In this document: in pieces, positions 14,701-25,335 of the stretch
Layout of the letters: every line of letters starts with the position of its first letter
Position numbering within the stretch: the stretch's first letter is position 1
Source: Lunularia cruciata
Taxonomy: Eukaryota; Streptophyta; Marchantiopsida; Lunulariales; Lunulariaceae
Assembly: GCA_948567375.1 (NCBI GenBank)
Contig: OX419755.1
Coordinates: 55,136,291-55,200,290 of the forward strand
Length of the DNA stretch: 64,000 bases
Direction: 5' to 3'
The notes under the pieces: model-generated
Databases searched by the model: none
Told to the model about the DNA's origin: nothing
What the model saw: only the letters and a program-made list of their open reading frames with translations
Program-made: the position numbers and the translations under genes

Positions 14701-17700
14701 GCTTCTCTGCCTACGCTTCTCTACACCATCGTCTTGTCTATTTCCTTTGCATTTGTGATTTGCTGGTTTGGAACTGGTATTGCATATGTACAAGTAATGA
14801 ATGAACATCCAAAGAAGACTAGAGACCTTTCAACCGTCAAGACTGCAAGAGCTCCAAATGAGATGTACTTACACTCCTAGGTTCCAATATTTCTTTGAGA
14901 AATCTAATATGGGATCTGGCCTTTGTGTAGGTGGAAAGGATATGGACACGAAGATCATGGACGCGTTGGCAGCGGTATTTTGATTGTCCTTAGAAGCTCA
15001 AACTTTTGACTTTGTATAAGGGCATTTAGTTTTAGGGTCGCAAACTCCAGACAGGAAGAGAGAGGGCTATCAGAGGAAAGTGGCCATGTCAAAAATCTCT
15101 GGACCATTCTGCTCAGGGTGTTACGAAATGCAGTGCTTCTTGTGTGCTTGCTCGTTTGTTCCAGTACTTCACTTGTGGGCCGCTTTGAAAGGAGCATGTA
15201 TTAAATGTATGGCAGATGAACCTGGCAATCAAAATGGTGCAAGGTTGTTCCAGTGTACAAAGCAGTATCATCCTCCGCCTTGCCTTGGAAGTTGTTTGCA
15301 GCTCTGTAAGTCAACAAGCTTCTTTGTTGGTCAAGTTGAACTTCCAGCCTTAAGAGTAATATGTTGTAATCAGATATCTTTTGGGTCGTCTTTTGGAGTT
15401 CATAGCACTGACTCTATTATTGCAAATTTGTCTCAGCATAGCAAGGCATCTGGTCACGTTGAACTGCCAGCCTTAAGAGTAACATGTTGTTATCAGATAT
15501 CTTTTGGGTCGTCTCTTTGGAGTTCATATCACTGACTCTATTGTTGCAAATTTGTCTCAGCAAAGCAAGGTATCTGATGATGCAGCTGCCGAATTGAGGG
15601 ACCTGTGTACGGTGATTGAGCTAGTTGCAGATATTCACAGTGTGGTGAAGCTGGTAACAGATTGCAGTTTCTTATACTGGAGCAGGGATACAATGCCAGC
15701 ATGTTTTAGCATGCTGTATAAGAAGACCGGAGAAGCCCGACATCTCCAGTATGTTTGTTGGTATCCTTAGACTCTTCGCACTTTGTATCCTAACCATGAT
15801 GGTTTTGCTGGTTGGCGCTTTGATGGTGATCTTACTAGATAGACCATTTGCCGCGGAAGTGGGGATATGAACGATCTTCTTCTTCAGCGATGAAGCTGAG
15901 TTTGTCAAATATAGTGGATCTGTTGCTGGATAAGAGGAAGAAGAAAAGCTAGAGACACTTTTGAACTTGGTTATTTGCATGCGGTCCTGAGATAGCTACC
16001 AATTGTTGCTGTCCGATCTATGGGACACTGCGTCACTGAGGGACTGTAGGGCTGTAGTCGTCGGAAGGAGGTCTCAAGGACTGGACTGCAGTAGAAAGAG
16101 ACGAAGTATGCAGTATACTGGATTGTACATGGACGATGTGATTGAGCGTAGGGGCTCGCAGGCTGCGGCTCTTTCTAACATTTGAAGACATGCATACCCT
16201 TCTTTATGTGATAGTTGTTTGATGTGGTTTCTTTATGAGCCAGGTTGGTGGTGAGTGCTTTCAGAGATCCAATAAACCTGCTAAAAGCCGGGAGTGCTGA
16301 TCGATCAGTAATTGACTCATATGAGAAGGAAATCGAAGAGGCAATCACCAGTGTATGTTCCATCTTTCCTTTTTCTCTCTTTAGCTTCGGAAGTAATTGG
16401 AGTGTGGTTCAATGGAGGAATATGTCAATATCATTAGATTTTCAATTAGTCCATTTTAGACACTCTGATGAGATTGATTGACCAGTGGTTTCTTTTATCT
16501 ATCTGAAAACTTTACCTTCTGGTGTAGCACGCCAGGTCCAGGTTTTCTTGCTGTCTGAGAAGTCTAGATAGAATTTTGCTCTCTACTGAGCACTTTCTGC
16601 AGGCTGCGTTTGAGTTACTTGACTTTCCCATTACGGGCTTGTTTTGTATTGCAGGAGCTCGTTGCGCCTTTATGTCGAGATATAGAGACTGACCTTCGTC
16701 TGCATGTTCACTCAGCACACTTGAAGGGTGCAGTGAATATTAACCCGACTAAGGTGATCATCTCGCGTATTATTTTTGTTATTTTGTAATCAGCTAACGG
16801 TTAAATACAACGCTCCTAAGTTTCTCGTTTCTTCGTACAATTTTGCAAAGGTAAGGTCATTTGCTCTTCCCCCACATACTCTGTCCTGCCACCGTCTGAC
16901 GGTCTCTTCGTGTACATGAAACACCAAAACTTCCCCGGGGGTCGAGGAGCATATCTCAGAGCAATCTGGAATGGTGTTACCATTTCATTACTCATTACCA
17001 TTAGAACGGCTTTTGCATTCCATTACAGACTACCATTATTCACAACATGTACACACACGGAGGTCAAGAGCCCGCAAGTGTCCAGCGGTGTATTAACTCT
17101 GGTATACATTTGACACTTGTATATGTGCGATAACCTGGCCCAGACTGGAGTACGTGATCTGTCATGGTTTCTACATTTAAAGCCGTTGAGACTAAGCTCC
17201 AAGCGGATTCATATTCGAAGCCGAGTAGAGAATTACCTGATCGCCGCATTCTACAATCATGCTGCTGTTGCTCTTCACAATTGGAAGGTTAGCTACGCTC
17301 ATATTTAGTCATGGTTACTGCGACCACTTGAATTTAGAATGAGAGCACCATCACTGCTGGGGATTATCTCATATTTAACTAATCAAAGGAAGTAGCTTGC
17401 AAACAGTCGTATTACTTGAGATCCAGTATCACAGGCCTAAGGTTCCGCAAACAGAACAACCTCTGGAAATTTGCGTCATATCCTTGTGTTCAGATTATTG
17501 TCTGCTACTAACCCGAAGAAAATCTTTCTATACTTGGAAACCTTACTGTTTTGATATTCAGACATATGGAGAGATGAGATATTTGGCAGAGCTGAAGTAC
17601 GGTTTGGAACTTGATGACATTCACCTGCCTGGTCAAACGCTGGAGCAAGGAGTGGATGTATTGGAAATCATGCGCAATATTCACCTTTTTGTGGCCTGCT

Positions 17701-20700
17701 ATACTTACAATCTAAACACTCAGGTTACACCGCTGGTCACTTGCTCTCAAAGTTGTTAGGCGAAGCACTGTTCCTCTCATTTCGTATTCAAATTTCACAA
17801 TGGAAGTACTCTATACTTTGAACGGAGAGGATCGGATTGTCTGACGAAGCTATATGATCTTATTCCACCAGAGTAAAACTGATGTGTCCACGAAGACTAA
17901 GTAGAACATGGTGCAGAGTATATCATGCTTAATCTGAGAAGCTTGAGGAACTTTCATAGATAGAAGCATTGTCAATCTTATATTTCTTGTCAATGCCTAT
18001 CAGGTTTTTGTAGAGAGAGTTTCAAATGCTCGAAGTCGCAAGTATCTCAACACGGTGAATGTGAGGCACGTGGCCAATTCCATCCGCACTCATGGAACAG
18101 GAATAATGAGCACAACTGTCAACTTTGCTTACCAATATCTTGCTCAAAAATTTGTGGTCTTCTCCCAATTCTTGTTTGATGATCATATTAAATCACGACT
18201 GATCAAGGAGCACAGGTTTTATAAGGTAAGACTATACTAAATCTTATGGTTGGAAGTGCTACGAAATCTTGGGAGTAGAAGCAAGCTTATGCTGTATGAA
18301 AACCAGGTTGTAAAATCTCGGAGTAGAAGCGAGTTTGTTACGGATGAAGGCTAGGCACGTTTCTTAAAATGGGTTGTAGGTTATGTTTAAAACGGATACT
18401 CCCCTACTAACTACATATATCTGTTCTCGTATATACCTATATATATATATATATATCTGAATTAATTTACTGCTTATACCTTGTGAAGTCTGGTTCAGTC
18501 GTAAAGTGGGTATTGAACCCCGTTCTAACGATCGGGTTCCGTATTCATACACTCGATATATCTAAAATTAAAACGCCCGCTCCCTGAATGCGCTACAGGA
18601 AAGTAAAGAGAAAGGGGGGAAGGACTATCCTGTTGACAGAGCAGTGAGGTTGAATAAGGACATCAGGAAGCTTGGGCTTACAGACGATGGATTGAGTTTT
18701 CTTGATCAATTCCGGCGACTTATCGCTGAGATTGGTAATGCTCTAGGATTTGTGCGAATGGTTCGGCTTGGCGGGCTTCACTATTGCAGTTCTGCGTCAG
18801 GGTATGTAGGGCCTTCTCACCTAATCATTAGATGTGTACACAACGTGTCAGATGACAGCGCAGAATTAGGGTAGAAATTTAGATATTTCAGTTGCTGCAT
18901 AGTGCCTCTAACGGTCTAATAGGTTCTCATCCAGTAGTTTTAGAGCTGGTGGTATTCGAGGTTATCTAAAGGGCAGGGCCTGACTCGACTTGGTCAAATG
19001 TGTTCTAAGATCTTTTTATCTTACTTGTGGTGCTGTGTGGTAGATTTGTGCACGACCTACGCAAGGATATGAGCTTCCAAGAAGCGTCGAGAGAAGCGGG
19101 ACTAAATGTTGGAGGAGTTACCGCCGGGAAGATGTTGGATCGAGCTCTGGGAAGCCAGAAGATGTCTATAGAGGGAATGGATTACTTGAATATACTCACG
19201 AACGTGTTTAGCCAGGTACATCTAGACTATTTCATCAACTAATATCCCCGGGAATCTGACGATCCTTTCTGACGACATAGAGGGAATAAGTTGGCTGTAA
19301 TATCGGGTCACCTATATTCTTGCTCAAGGCAGATGTTTTGTCCTAGTAACCACAATCGAATATCTAGAAGTACCATACTGAACTTGCCAGGAAGCAGATC
19401 AACATGGCTTTATTCACTATCATGAGCTAATCACTCAGGTAGCATTTGGCTTCCTAGTAGATGCGAGAAAATTCCAAGCCTTCAGAGTTCCGATACCATG
19501 TGAGAAAACGAAATTGACTGTAAGATTAGCTTCTAATAACCTGAATAGGGATTAATAGGTACATAGGCTTAGCTCCAGAAGATCAAGAGTCATGTCTGAT
19601 TGACATGACTGATTAAAAATGTTCCATTACCTATCATGCTAATCTAACAGTAGAGACTACCTTAATCTTCCACCTTGTGGATCTCTAGACTTCTGTTTTC
19701 TTCTGAACCAGCAGAGTAAACTGATCTGCGTTTGGGACAATTTGAATCATCAAGGCTACTAATTTCTTCGAGATGTGTACCATTGAATCACTGAAACTTC
19801 AGCCATGTCTTGTGCAGGAGCTGCGGAGTACTGACAATCTACACTTGAAAGATTTTTTCTTGATAGTGCCATCTCTCACAATCAATGCTGTAGAAGCTAT
19901 ACTACATGCCAAGGAGAAAATGTCGAAAAGAGGTCGGGATGCTTCCAATGGCATGTTTACCGATGATGGTTTTGCCTTGGGACTTGCATATGTTTTGAAG
20001 GTAACACTGACTGCCTAGAACAATAAGTTCGGTTCAGGTTGCTATTGATTGTCTTCGTATGTCTGGCGTTAGCTGAGCTGTCCGGTCAGGTCTGTGCCTT
20101 CTTTAACGGGATTTGATTATGCTGAAGACTATCTCAGAGTTGTTCGTGCATTGCCCTCTAGAGAGGTCTGCTATTCCATGCACATCCTAGTGATTTCTTT
20201 CTGCAAGATTTATGCACCCCGCACCCGAGCTTCAGTAAGCTTCAGTCTTACCGCTATTTTCCCCACATACTCAACACGCAATACACACTGCAGACTCATT
20301 ACTTGCTGCAAGTTAATCTCTTCCAATTTTCTTCTTATCCAACTAACAAGAGGTTGAGGCGATAAATATATATGGGACTGGTGTGTTAGGCCAATCAATC
20401 CCCTTTCTCATGCCCTCCATATCTCTTGATGATGATCAAAGCCATGTTAAGCAAGCAGCTCAACCTGGTTTTACTCACTATCAAGAGCTAAGTAGAGAGA
20501 ACTTAGCTCGACATAGAGCCTCGACAGGTTCAATTCGGAACAACTAGTGTGTGCTGGCTGTGTTCACAATATTGCTACTTAGTGAAAACAGCCATGTGAA
20601 CCAAAACTCAAAGTTGCAGATGATACTTACTCCTGCTTTAGCTAACTTGGTTATGATCCATAGCTGCACGGCTAAGTTCCAAAGGTTCTGAGCTCGTGGA

Positions 20701-21158
20701 ATGTTTTTCAGGTTCTTGGTCAAAACAAAGACTTTGATTCGTTGCACTGGTTTGACTCAGCAAGACATCATTTTCTAGCCGAGAAAGCAAAAATTGAAGA
20801 TGGTCTTGATATGGATGGTATCGGCAGTGGTATGAATGGTCTACAAATCTGGAGTCAAAAACTTGCATCCATATCGGAAGAGGAAGCGCACAACATGCAG
20901 CTGGTATCTCCGTAGTCACTCCCTATTATTCGGTTATAGATGAGTTGGTTTCTACAAGATTCCCTCGAACTGTTACGGTATGAGCATCTTAGGACTTGAC
21001 CTGAAAAGTAATCGATAGACCGCGACGAGCTAGAAATGGATTAACTGACATCTAACTTTGGCGGTTTGATTCAGGTTATGAAGCGAATCAGCAACCACTT
21101 AATGGAGCTGGAGCTTATTTTCTTCACATTCAGTGGGGCTCGAATCTTCTTTCAGTAG
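8751..21158 (+). CDS. WASHC4: WASH complex subunit 4 (SWIP / KIAA1033 homologue), 23 exons
   Basis: WASHC4/SWIP is a large helical subunit of the pentameric WASH regulatory complex, which activates Arp2/3 on endosomes. Exons are 8751-9026, 9185-9540, 9894-10011, 11091-11214, 12054-12273, 12519-12588, 12834-12890, 13241-13309, 13605-13661, 13805-13912, 14090-14165, 14252-14338, 15586-15748, 16244-16352, 16655-16753, 17144-17287, 17562-17723, 18004-18225, 18599-18801, 19044-19215, 19818-20000, 20712-20903 and 21075-21158. Phases close to 1,116 residues (the human protein has about 1,170). Diagnostic blocks are [70 protein letters not shown] and a C-terminal FSGARIFF. It lacks the charged tail of the animal protein. 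The intron after 12890 appears to be GC-AG. The 3' end of exon 12 is the least certain edge. Introns carry repeats. Confidence 0.93.
10476..11045 (+). repeat. Unidentified interspersed repeat, copy in WASHC4 intron 3
   Basis: This segment of the intron between 10011 and 11091 resembles, on the opposite strand, several blocks at about 40.84-42.29 kb in the CHD1 gene. Shared landmarks in order are a GAACTGGGTT...ACAACGGGTTCT block near 10540, a pyrimidine-rich CACCCATCCTCAACTAA block at 10654-10670, TTTCAATTTCAGATGCTTAA near 10735, CTCTGCAGG.GCTACTTATGA near 10795, and a GAAC-rich end with GCTTCTGC.CCCATTTCTC near 10985-11005. No coding capacity or known family is recognised. The edges are approximate. 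Confidence 0.75.
11750..12015 (+). repeat. Degenerate partial copy of the same repeat, WASHC4 intron 4
   Basis: The end of the intron upstream of the exon at 12054 repeats the tail block of the repeat at 10476-11045: a GTTTGCATCC..CATGCA stretch, CCTAAGTGGATTCTGGATTC and GGCTTCTGCTCCCATT. It is more decayed than the first copy, and its left edge is uncertain. Confidence 0.55.
15331..15577 (+). repeat. Two-copy tandem duplication, period 123 bp, in WASHC4 intron 12
   Basis: The block beginning GTTGAACTTCCAGCCTTAAG at 15335 recurs at 15458 as GTTGAACTGCCAGCCTTAAG with few differences and the same internal order (TATCTTTTGGGTCGTC, CACTGACTCTATT, TTGTCTCAGCA). The second copy ends about ten bases before the acceptor of the exon at 15586. 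High identity suggests a recent event. Confidence 0.85.
18430..18457. repeat. TA dinucleotide microsatellite in a WASHC4 intron
   Basis: An uninterrupted run of TA/AT dinucleotides lies in the intron between 18225 and 18599. It is ordinary simple-sequence repeat. Confidence 0.8.
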
Positions 21159-22141
21159 TGTCAAAGATGCGACGCAGATCATGATGAGATGAGGGACAAC
21201 TTGTTGGATTGTATATGTGAACTTCTTGTCGTGCTCATTCTTCTTCAGTGTATTGACATACTGGTAGATGCCAAGCACCTCATAAACTGCATAGGCTCCC
21301 TCCAATTTAGCCCATCAAACTCCAGGACTGCCAACAGTCCTTTTGGATCAGGAGGGTCTTCACTTGAAGGCTATGCCAATTATGTAGTGATAGACGGCAG
21401 AAACTATTCTTTGACCTATCTTTCATTCAATGGTCACAAATTTCATAAAGTTGTCCAGGAGCATGGCCAACTAAAAAGGTGACGATCAGTAACTCAGACA
21501 TTACGACAAGGATAAATTCTTGGTCAGGCATTGCCAATTAGCAAACAATTGGAAATGTTCACGATACGTCAAAAGATATGACTAATAATGGCGTGGCATG
21601 CCTGTAAGTCTCGGGCAAAGCCGCATGCATGTGTATACCATCGTCCTTAAATTGGAGTCAAATTCCTCTTAGATTGGATAACGGGCAGAGACGGATTCAT
21701 GCAGTACTTATTCATACATCTTCAATTTTGTTTCAAATTTTTTTCAAAATTTCTTTGCTTCGGAAGATCCTAGACTCTACTTTGAATCTTGAGTAGCTTC
21801 AGTTACTGCCTATTGGAATGCTAAGCTGGATCATAAATAGGTGAGTTTTAACTAAGAGCAACGCTGTTCTAATTTCTTCATTCCAAATCGAACCTGACGT
21901 TTCTTGCCCATCAATCTCTGGTCTTCGGTTGTCCTTGCTCTGAGTAAGCTCAACTTATTCATCTACACGGGTAAAATGCACGAAGTAGTAGCCCATCTAT
22001 GTATGTACAACGTAATTAGTCTCCGCTCGCTCACTGGTGGTAAATACTACGCGCAGGAAACACTGTTCTATCTGGTCCTTAGAGACACGGCAAGGGCACT
22101 TTACAATCAGTAATTCCATAGCTCGAGCCTTACCTAGATAA
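21159..22141. other. WASHC4 3' flank
   Basis: This is presumably the WASHC4 3' untranslated region followed by intergenic sequence. ORFs such as 21189-21482 show no recognisable protein family. The animal WASHC4 tail beyond the conserved FSGARIFF end has no counterpart here. Confidence 0.5.
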
Positions 22142-22609
22142 GTGTCCCATGATGAACCCGTTGGGAGTGAAGGAAATCGCACACCTACCTTCGCTGTGGT
22201 TTCAGGTTCACAAAGTGAACTGACCTCTTCCATGGTACTTTTTCGATCCTGCGTCTATGAAAGCTGTGAAGAACAAACGGGAGGACAGTACAGTGAGGAC
22301 GTGAATACCCAGAACCATATCCAGGAGCCGCGATATCTGACTTTTTGGTTCGTTCTATATAAGAGCGCCAGTCCTTCTCTGTTCAGTAATACGAAATTTA
22401 GCATTCATCTCGTAGTTCGAGATGAATTTGTGTTGATACGCACAGATCGATTACCGAATGGCAATTGGGCGATTGATCTTCTGCTAATGGGCAATTGCCG
22501 CATTGTTAAGGGAAGATTGCGGACAGTGGAAGGCAAAAGGAATAGAGTGGATATAGACATATCCATGAAACTAATATGCGATGTTCGGGAAGAGGGCTTG
22601 GTGTTTTGA
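22142..22609 (+). CDS. Unrecognised 155-codon ORF
   Basis: This is an open frame from ATG to TGA about 1 kb downstream of WASHC4 on the same strand. I do not recognise the product. The first 40 residues are Ser/Thr/Glu-rich and low in hydrophobics. The second half (about residues 75-155) looks more like a folded segment, with alternating hydrophobics such as FSIHLVVRDEFVLI and WAIDLLLMG followed by a basic stretch. There is no signal peptide or membrane helix. Its length is above the local chance level, but no splice partner, homologue or promoter supports it, so it may be a chance frame. Confidence 0.25.
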   Translation: MSHDEPVGSEGNRTPTFAVVSGSQSELTSSMVLFRSCVYESCEEQTGGQYSEDVNTQNHIQEPRYLTFWFVLYKSASPSLFSNTKFSIHLVVRDEFVLIRTDRLPNGNWAIDLLLMGNCRIVKGRLRTVEGKRNRVDIDISMKLICDVREEGLVF

Positions 22610-23460
22610 GTTTAGTACAAATTAGCAAGAATAAGCGAAGGTTGTAAAACCTTCTTATCCATAATATCCAAGGGAAAGGTTTTAGTGTTAACTTGATTGT
22701 AGTTCAATTGAATATAGCTTACATCCATCGACTTTAATAATTTTACAAGATTTACTCGATAAACATAACAATATGGCATGGATTGAGACTCAACCTTGGG
22801 ATATTACTGTGCTCAATAAATTCATGGAATTGTATGGTGTGAGTATTCGATGCATGGCATGGGCATCCAAACTAGCTATCATCGTACCTCCTCAATTATA
22901 AAAGATTTATCATTTGTAATTCTTGGATGATAAATTTTACACATTGACGAGTGGGAGCACTAACCGGAATGGACCACCTATTGCAACTTGGAGTGGACCT
23001 CATTGACTTAATTAAAACATAAACATAAACATAACATAACCAGCCAACATAAACATAAACAGAACCAGCTACCTTCTCCACAGCGGCAGACAAAAAATTT
23101 ATCTTTTCTTGTTCTTTTATATAACTTTCTGAAATTTGACGCGGGGGAACGAATAATGAAGTCTCGTTTGCTACTTGGGATGATTTTATGCATTCAGAGT
23201 TTATTTTGCTGAAATGTCATAAAATCAATTACTTAATGGCGAGATTTAAAATCCATAATTACGAATTGTCTAACGAGAGAGAGAAAGATACATAAGCGAG
23301 CGAAACATAGGAAGCAAAAGGTTTCCGACGACTTGTTGTTTGATGATATAACTCTTTCTCTACATCTTTCGAATAATGATGAATTTCACCCTTTCCCAAG
23401 AATGAGAGAACTTACTTTCCTTTCACCTTGCTGGCGTTTGCTTCATATTAGATCAAATGT
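22610..23460. other. AT-rich intergenic DNA with a short ACATAA repeat
   Basis: No gene is seen. At about 23010-23062 the hexamer ACATAA/AACATA is repeated in tandem with interruptions. The rest is AT-rich unique-looking sequence. Confidence 0.5.
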
Positions 23461-23462
23461 AC

Positions 23463-23890
23463 GCCGTATATTCTTTACATTTTGTTAAAGTGTTACCAGA
23501 TCATGCGCTAGAGAAGAAGGTCTAAGCGTAAGTGGAGATGCTTTAAAAAGGCAGGTTTAAGAGCAAGAGGAATGGTTAACGTAATTCAACTCGTGGAAAA
23601 CTTCAAACATGGGCACTAGGAGGGACATCAGATAGATCCTTTCTCTTCTGTTGAAGTTTTACCACGACGCTTTTGACGTGCGTAAAAAAAGAAGGTTGAG
23701 GAGTAATTTCCAATCGATGAATGCTATGTACACTCGGATGCACTAATCATCATGATAATTGAAAATATTGGAATAATATGCCGTATATTCTTTTTTTCTT
23801 TTGTTAAAGTGTTATCACTACGCATTGTTTACCGTGCGTAAGAGGAAGAGGAAATGGTTAATGAATTCGTGGAGATCTAAAACATAGGAT
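23463..23890. repeat. Diverged direct repeat flanking the 3' side of the U6 gene
   Basis: The motif GCCGTATATTCTTT..TTTTGTTAAAGTGTTA occurs at about 23463 and again at about 23780. Each is followed by GGAA(A)TGGTTAA and an AATTC..CGTGGA block. The second copy ends directly at the 3' end of the minus-strand U6 gene. The copies are clearly related but diverged, with about 317 bp between their starts. Confidence 0.65.
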
Positions 23891-23903
23891 TTTGAAAAGA
23901 AAT

Positions 23904-23953
23904 AAAATTTGGACCATTTCTCGATTTGTGCGTGTCATCCTTGCGCAGGGGCC

Positions 23954-23985
<32 letters not shown>

Positions 23986-24005
23986 TCGGATGTCCCCGAA
24001 GGGAC
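23904..24005 (-). ncRNA. U6: U6 spliceosomal snRNA
   Basis: Read on the minus strand, the 102 bases start with GTCCCTTCGGGGACATCCG and end with GGTCCAAATTTT. By memory they match Arabidopsis U6 at all but about one position (CGCACAAAT for CGCATAAAT). The catalytic ACAGAGA box and the AGC triad are intact. U6 pairs with U2 and the 5' splice site and forms the catalytic core of the spliceosome. The four T residues at the end are a minimal RNA polymerase III terminator. A TATA-like element lies upstream (24027-24032). Because the RNA sequence is perfect in its functional parts it may be active, but a pseudogene copy cannot be excluded. Confidence 0.93.
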
Positions 24006-24026
24006 GAGAGAGGAAGTGCAAAACGG

Positions 24027-24032
24027 TTATAA
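24027..24032 (-). promoter_or_regulatory. TATA-like box of the U6 gene
   Basis: TTATAA lies 22-27 bases upstream of the U6 5' end on the minus strand, close to the place expected for a type 3 polymerase III promoter. A clear plant upstream sequence element (consensus RTCCCACATCG) was not found. A weak CCACGTAC-like match sits about 85 bases upstream of the U6 start. Confidence 0.5.
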
Positions 24033-24199
24033 GTAGGCTTATCAATGTATATCGCGAAACGTATAGTTTAATAAACCGAGAACCGTGTACGTGGAATGTT
24101 TATGACCGATACTTAGACGCTCTCGAGAAACCAAACAGTAACGGCACTCATACTGTTCTGACAAGTCTCCCACTGTACCAGGTTAAATGACAGCACTCC

Positions 24200-24245
24200 T
24201 TTATTTTACATAGTTATATCTCAGGATAGTTATATCTCAGGATAC
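24200..24245. repeat. Short tandem duplication (AGTTATATCTCAGGAT twice)
   Basis: The 16-base word AGTTATATCTCAGGAT occurs twice in direct succession upstream of the U6 gene. It is a minor replication-slippage type repeat. Confidence 0.8.
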
Positions 24246-24439
24246 AGTTCTTCCATCATATTCGCGGATGAAGGTGAGCCCGGGTGGTTTGGTGAGTACC
24301 GTCATATTTGCACACGCATATAAAAAAGAGTCTACTTAAGGGGTAGATTATCAATCATAAGAGCTAAAAAATGACATGTAAAGTCCTTTCCGGCCATAGG
24401 ATCCGTAATGCCAAGCAAGCACATAGTCTTGTAAAGGCA

Positions 24440-25335
24440 AAGAAATGTTCTTCAGGCGGTCCAAAGAACATTTCTACGAAAGAAGGACCGAAGGATACTA
24501 GATGCACCACCGGTGTCCTTTTGGAAGAGAGAGAGGATAGTTATCCATGATGTAGTTTGAAAGTTAGTGTTTGTTATGGCACAAGACAGAGAAAGGCGAT
24601 CGCGTAGAGAACACGTTGAAGGATGGGAAGACCACCTTCAACCCGTATAAGGGAGAGAAAAAGAAAATGAAATAGAGCTAGACACCAATAGAGTCTATGT
24701 ATACCTTTGCTTTGGAGGGAGCTATCGATTGCTTGTAGACGATAGAGCGGATTTATATTTGGTTCAAGACTATCAGATGATAATAGCAGATGTTATAATT
24801 ACATATCCTATGCAGATGATAATTGCAGATGTTATAATTACATATCCTACGCGGGAGGATACAGTTTAAATTTTGGAGTGAATGATTATTCATCCAAGAG
24901 ATGGCGAACGGAAAAGCATCACTCGAGGTCTATGGTGCAGTGCATAGAAGGATTACACTAGGTTATGTTGCTTAAGATGTTCTCGGAATTTAAAACTTGC
25001 ATATCTATGATATTTTAGTGTGATAGTGTAGATCTCTCTTATCGATACTAAGGGGATTAGTCCCATTTTACCTCTTTTGTCTCACCCTTGTACATCTTGA
25101 TGTGATATATTGGCTTGATGGGTTTCCTTGTCCTTGTATTTTCTATGCGGTTTCCTTTTTCCTATCGAATACGAATACTAATGGGGCTTACTTCATTTTT
25201 TATTTTTTCTCTAATCCTTATACATCTTTGTTCCTTGTACATCCTTGTTCATCTTTGATGTGGTCTCCCCATCCTTTGCATTTTGTATTTTCTATGCGGT
25301 CTCCTTTACCCATTAACATAATTAAGTTACCAAAA
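24440..25335 (+). mobile_element. LINE-type 3' remnant (copy 1) with an opposite LINE end inside
   Basis: Segments at about 24490-24585 and 24730-24910 match in order the C-terminal coding part of the element at 31.0-31.6 kb (GTGTCCTTTTGGA.GA, TTACCCATGATG-like, TTTGCTATGGCAC-like, then a GATGATCAGGTGACAGTAG-like stretch). Between them, at about 24590-24705, lies the 3' untranslated region of another copy in minus orientation (CTACGCG, GGATGGGAAGACC, GTATAAGGGAGAGA). The plus-strand 3' end of copy 1 follows at about 25045-25180 (CATTTTACCTC, CTCACCCTTGTACATCTTGATG), and a second partial copy of that end follows to 25330. A 39-bp duplication (24774-24850) lies in the coding remnant. The element is heavily decayed. 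Confidence 0.6.
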
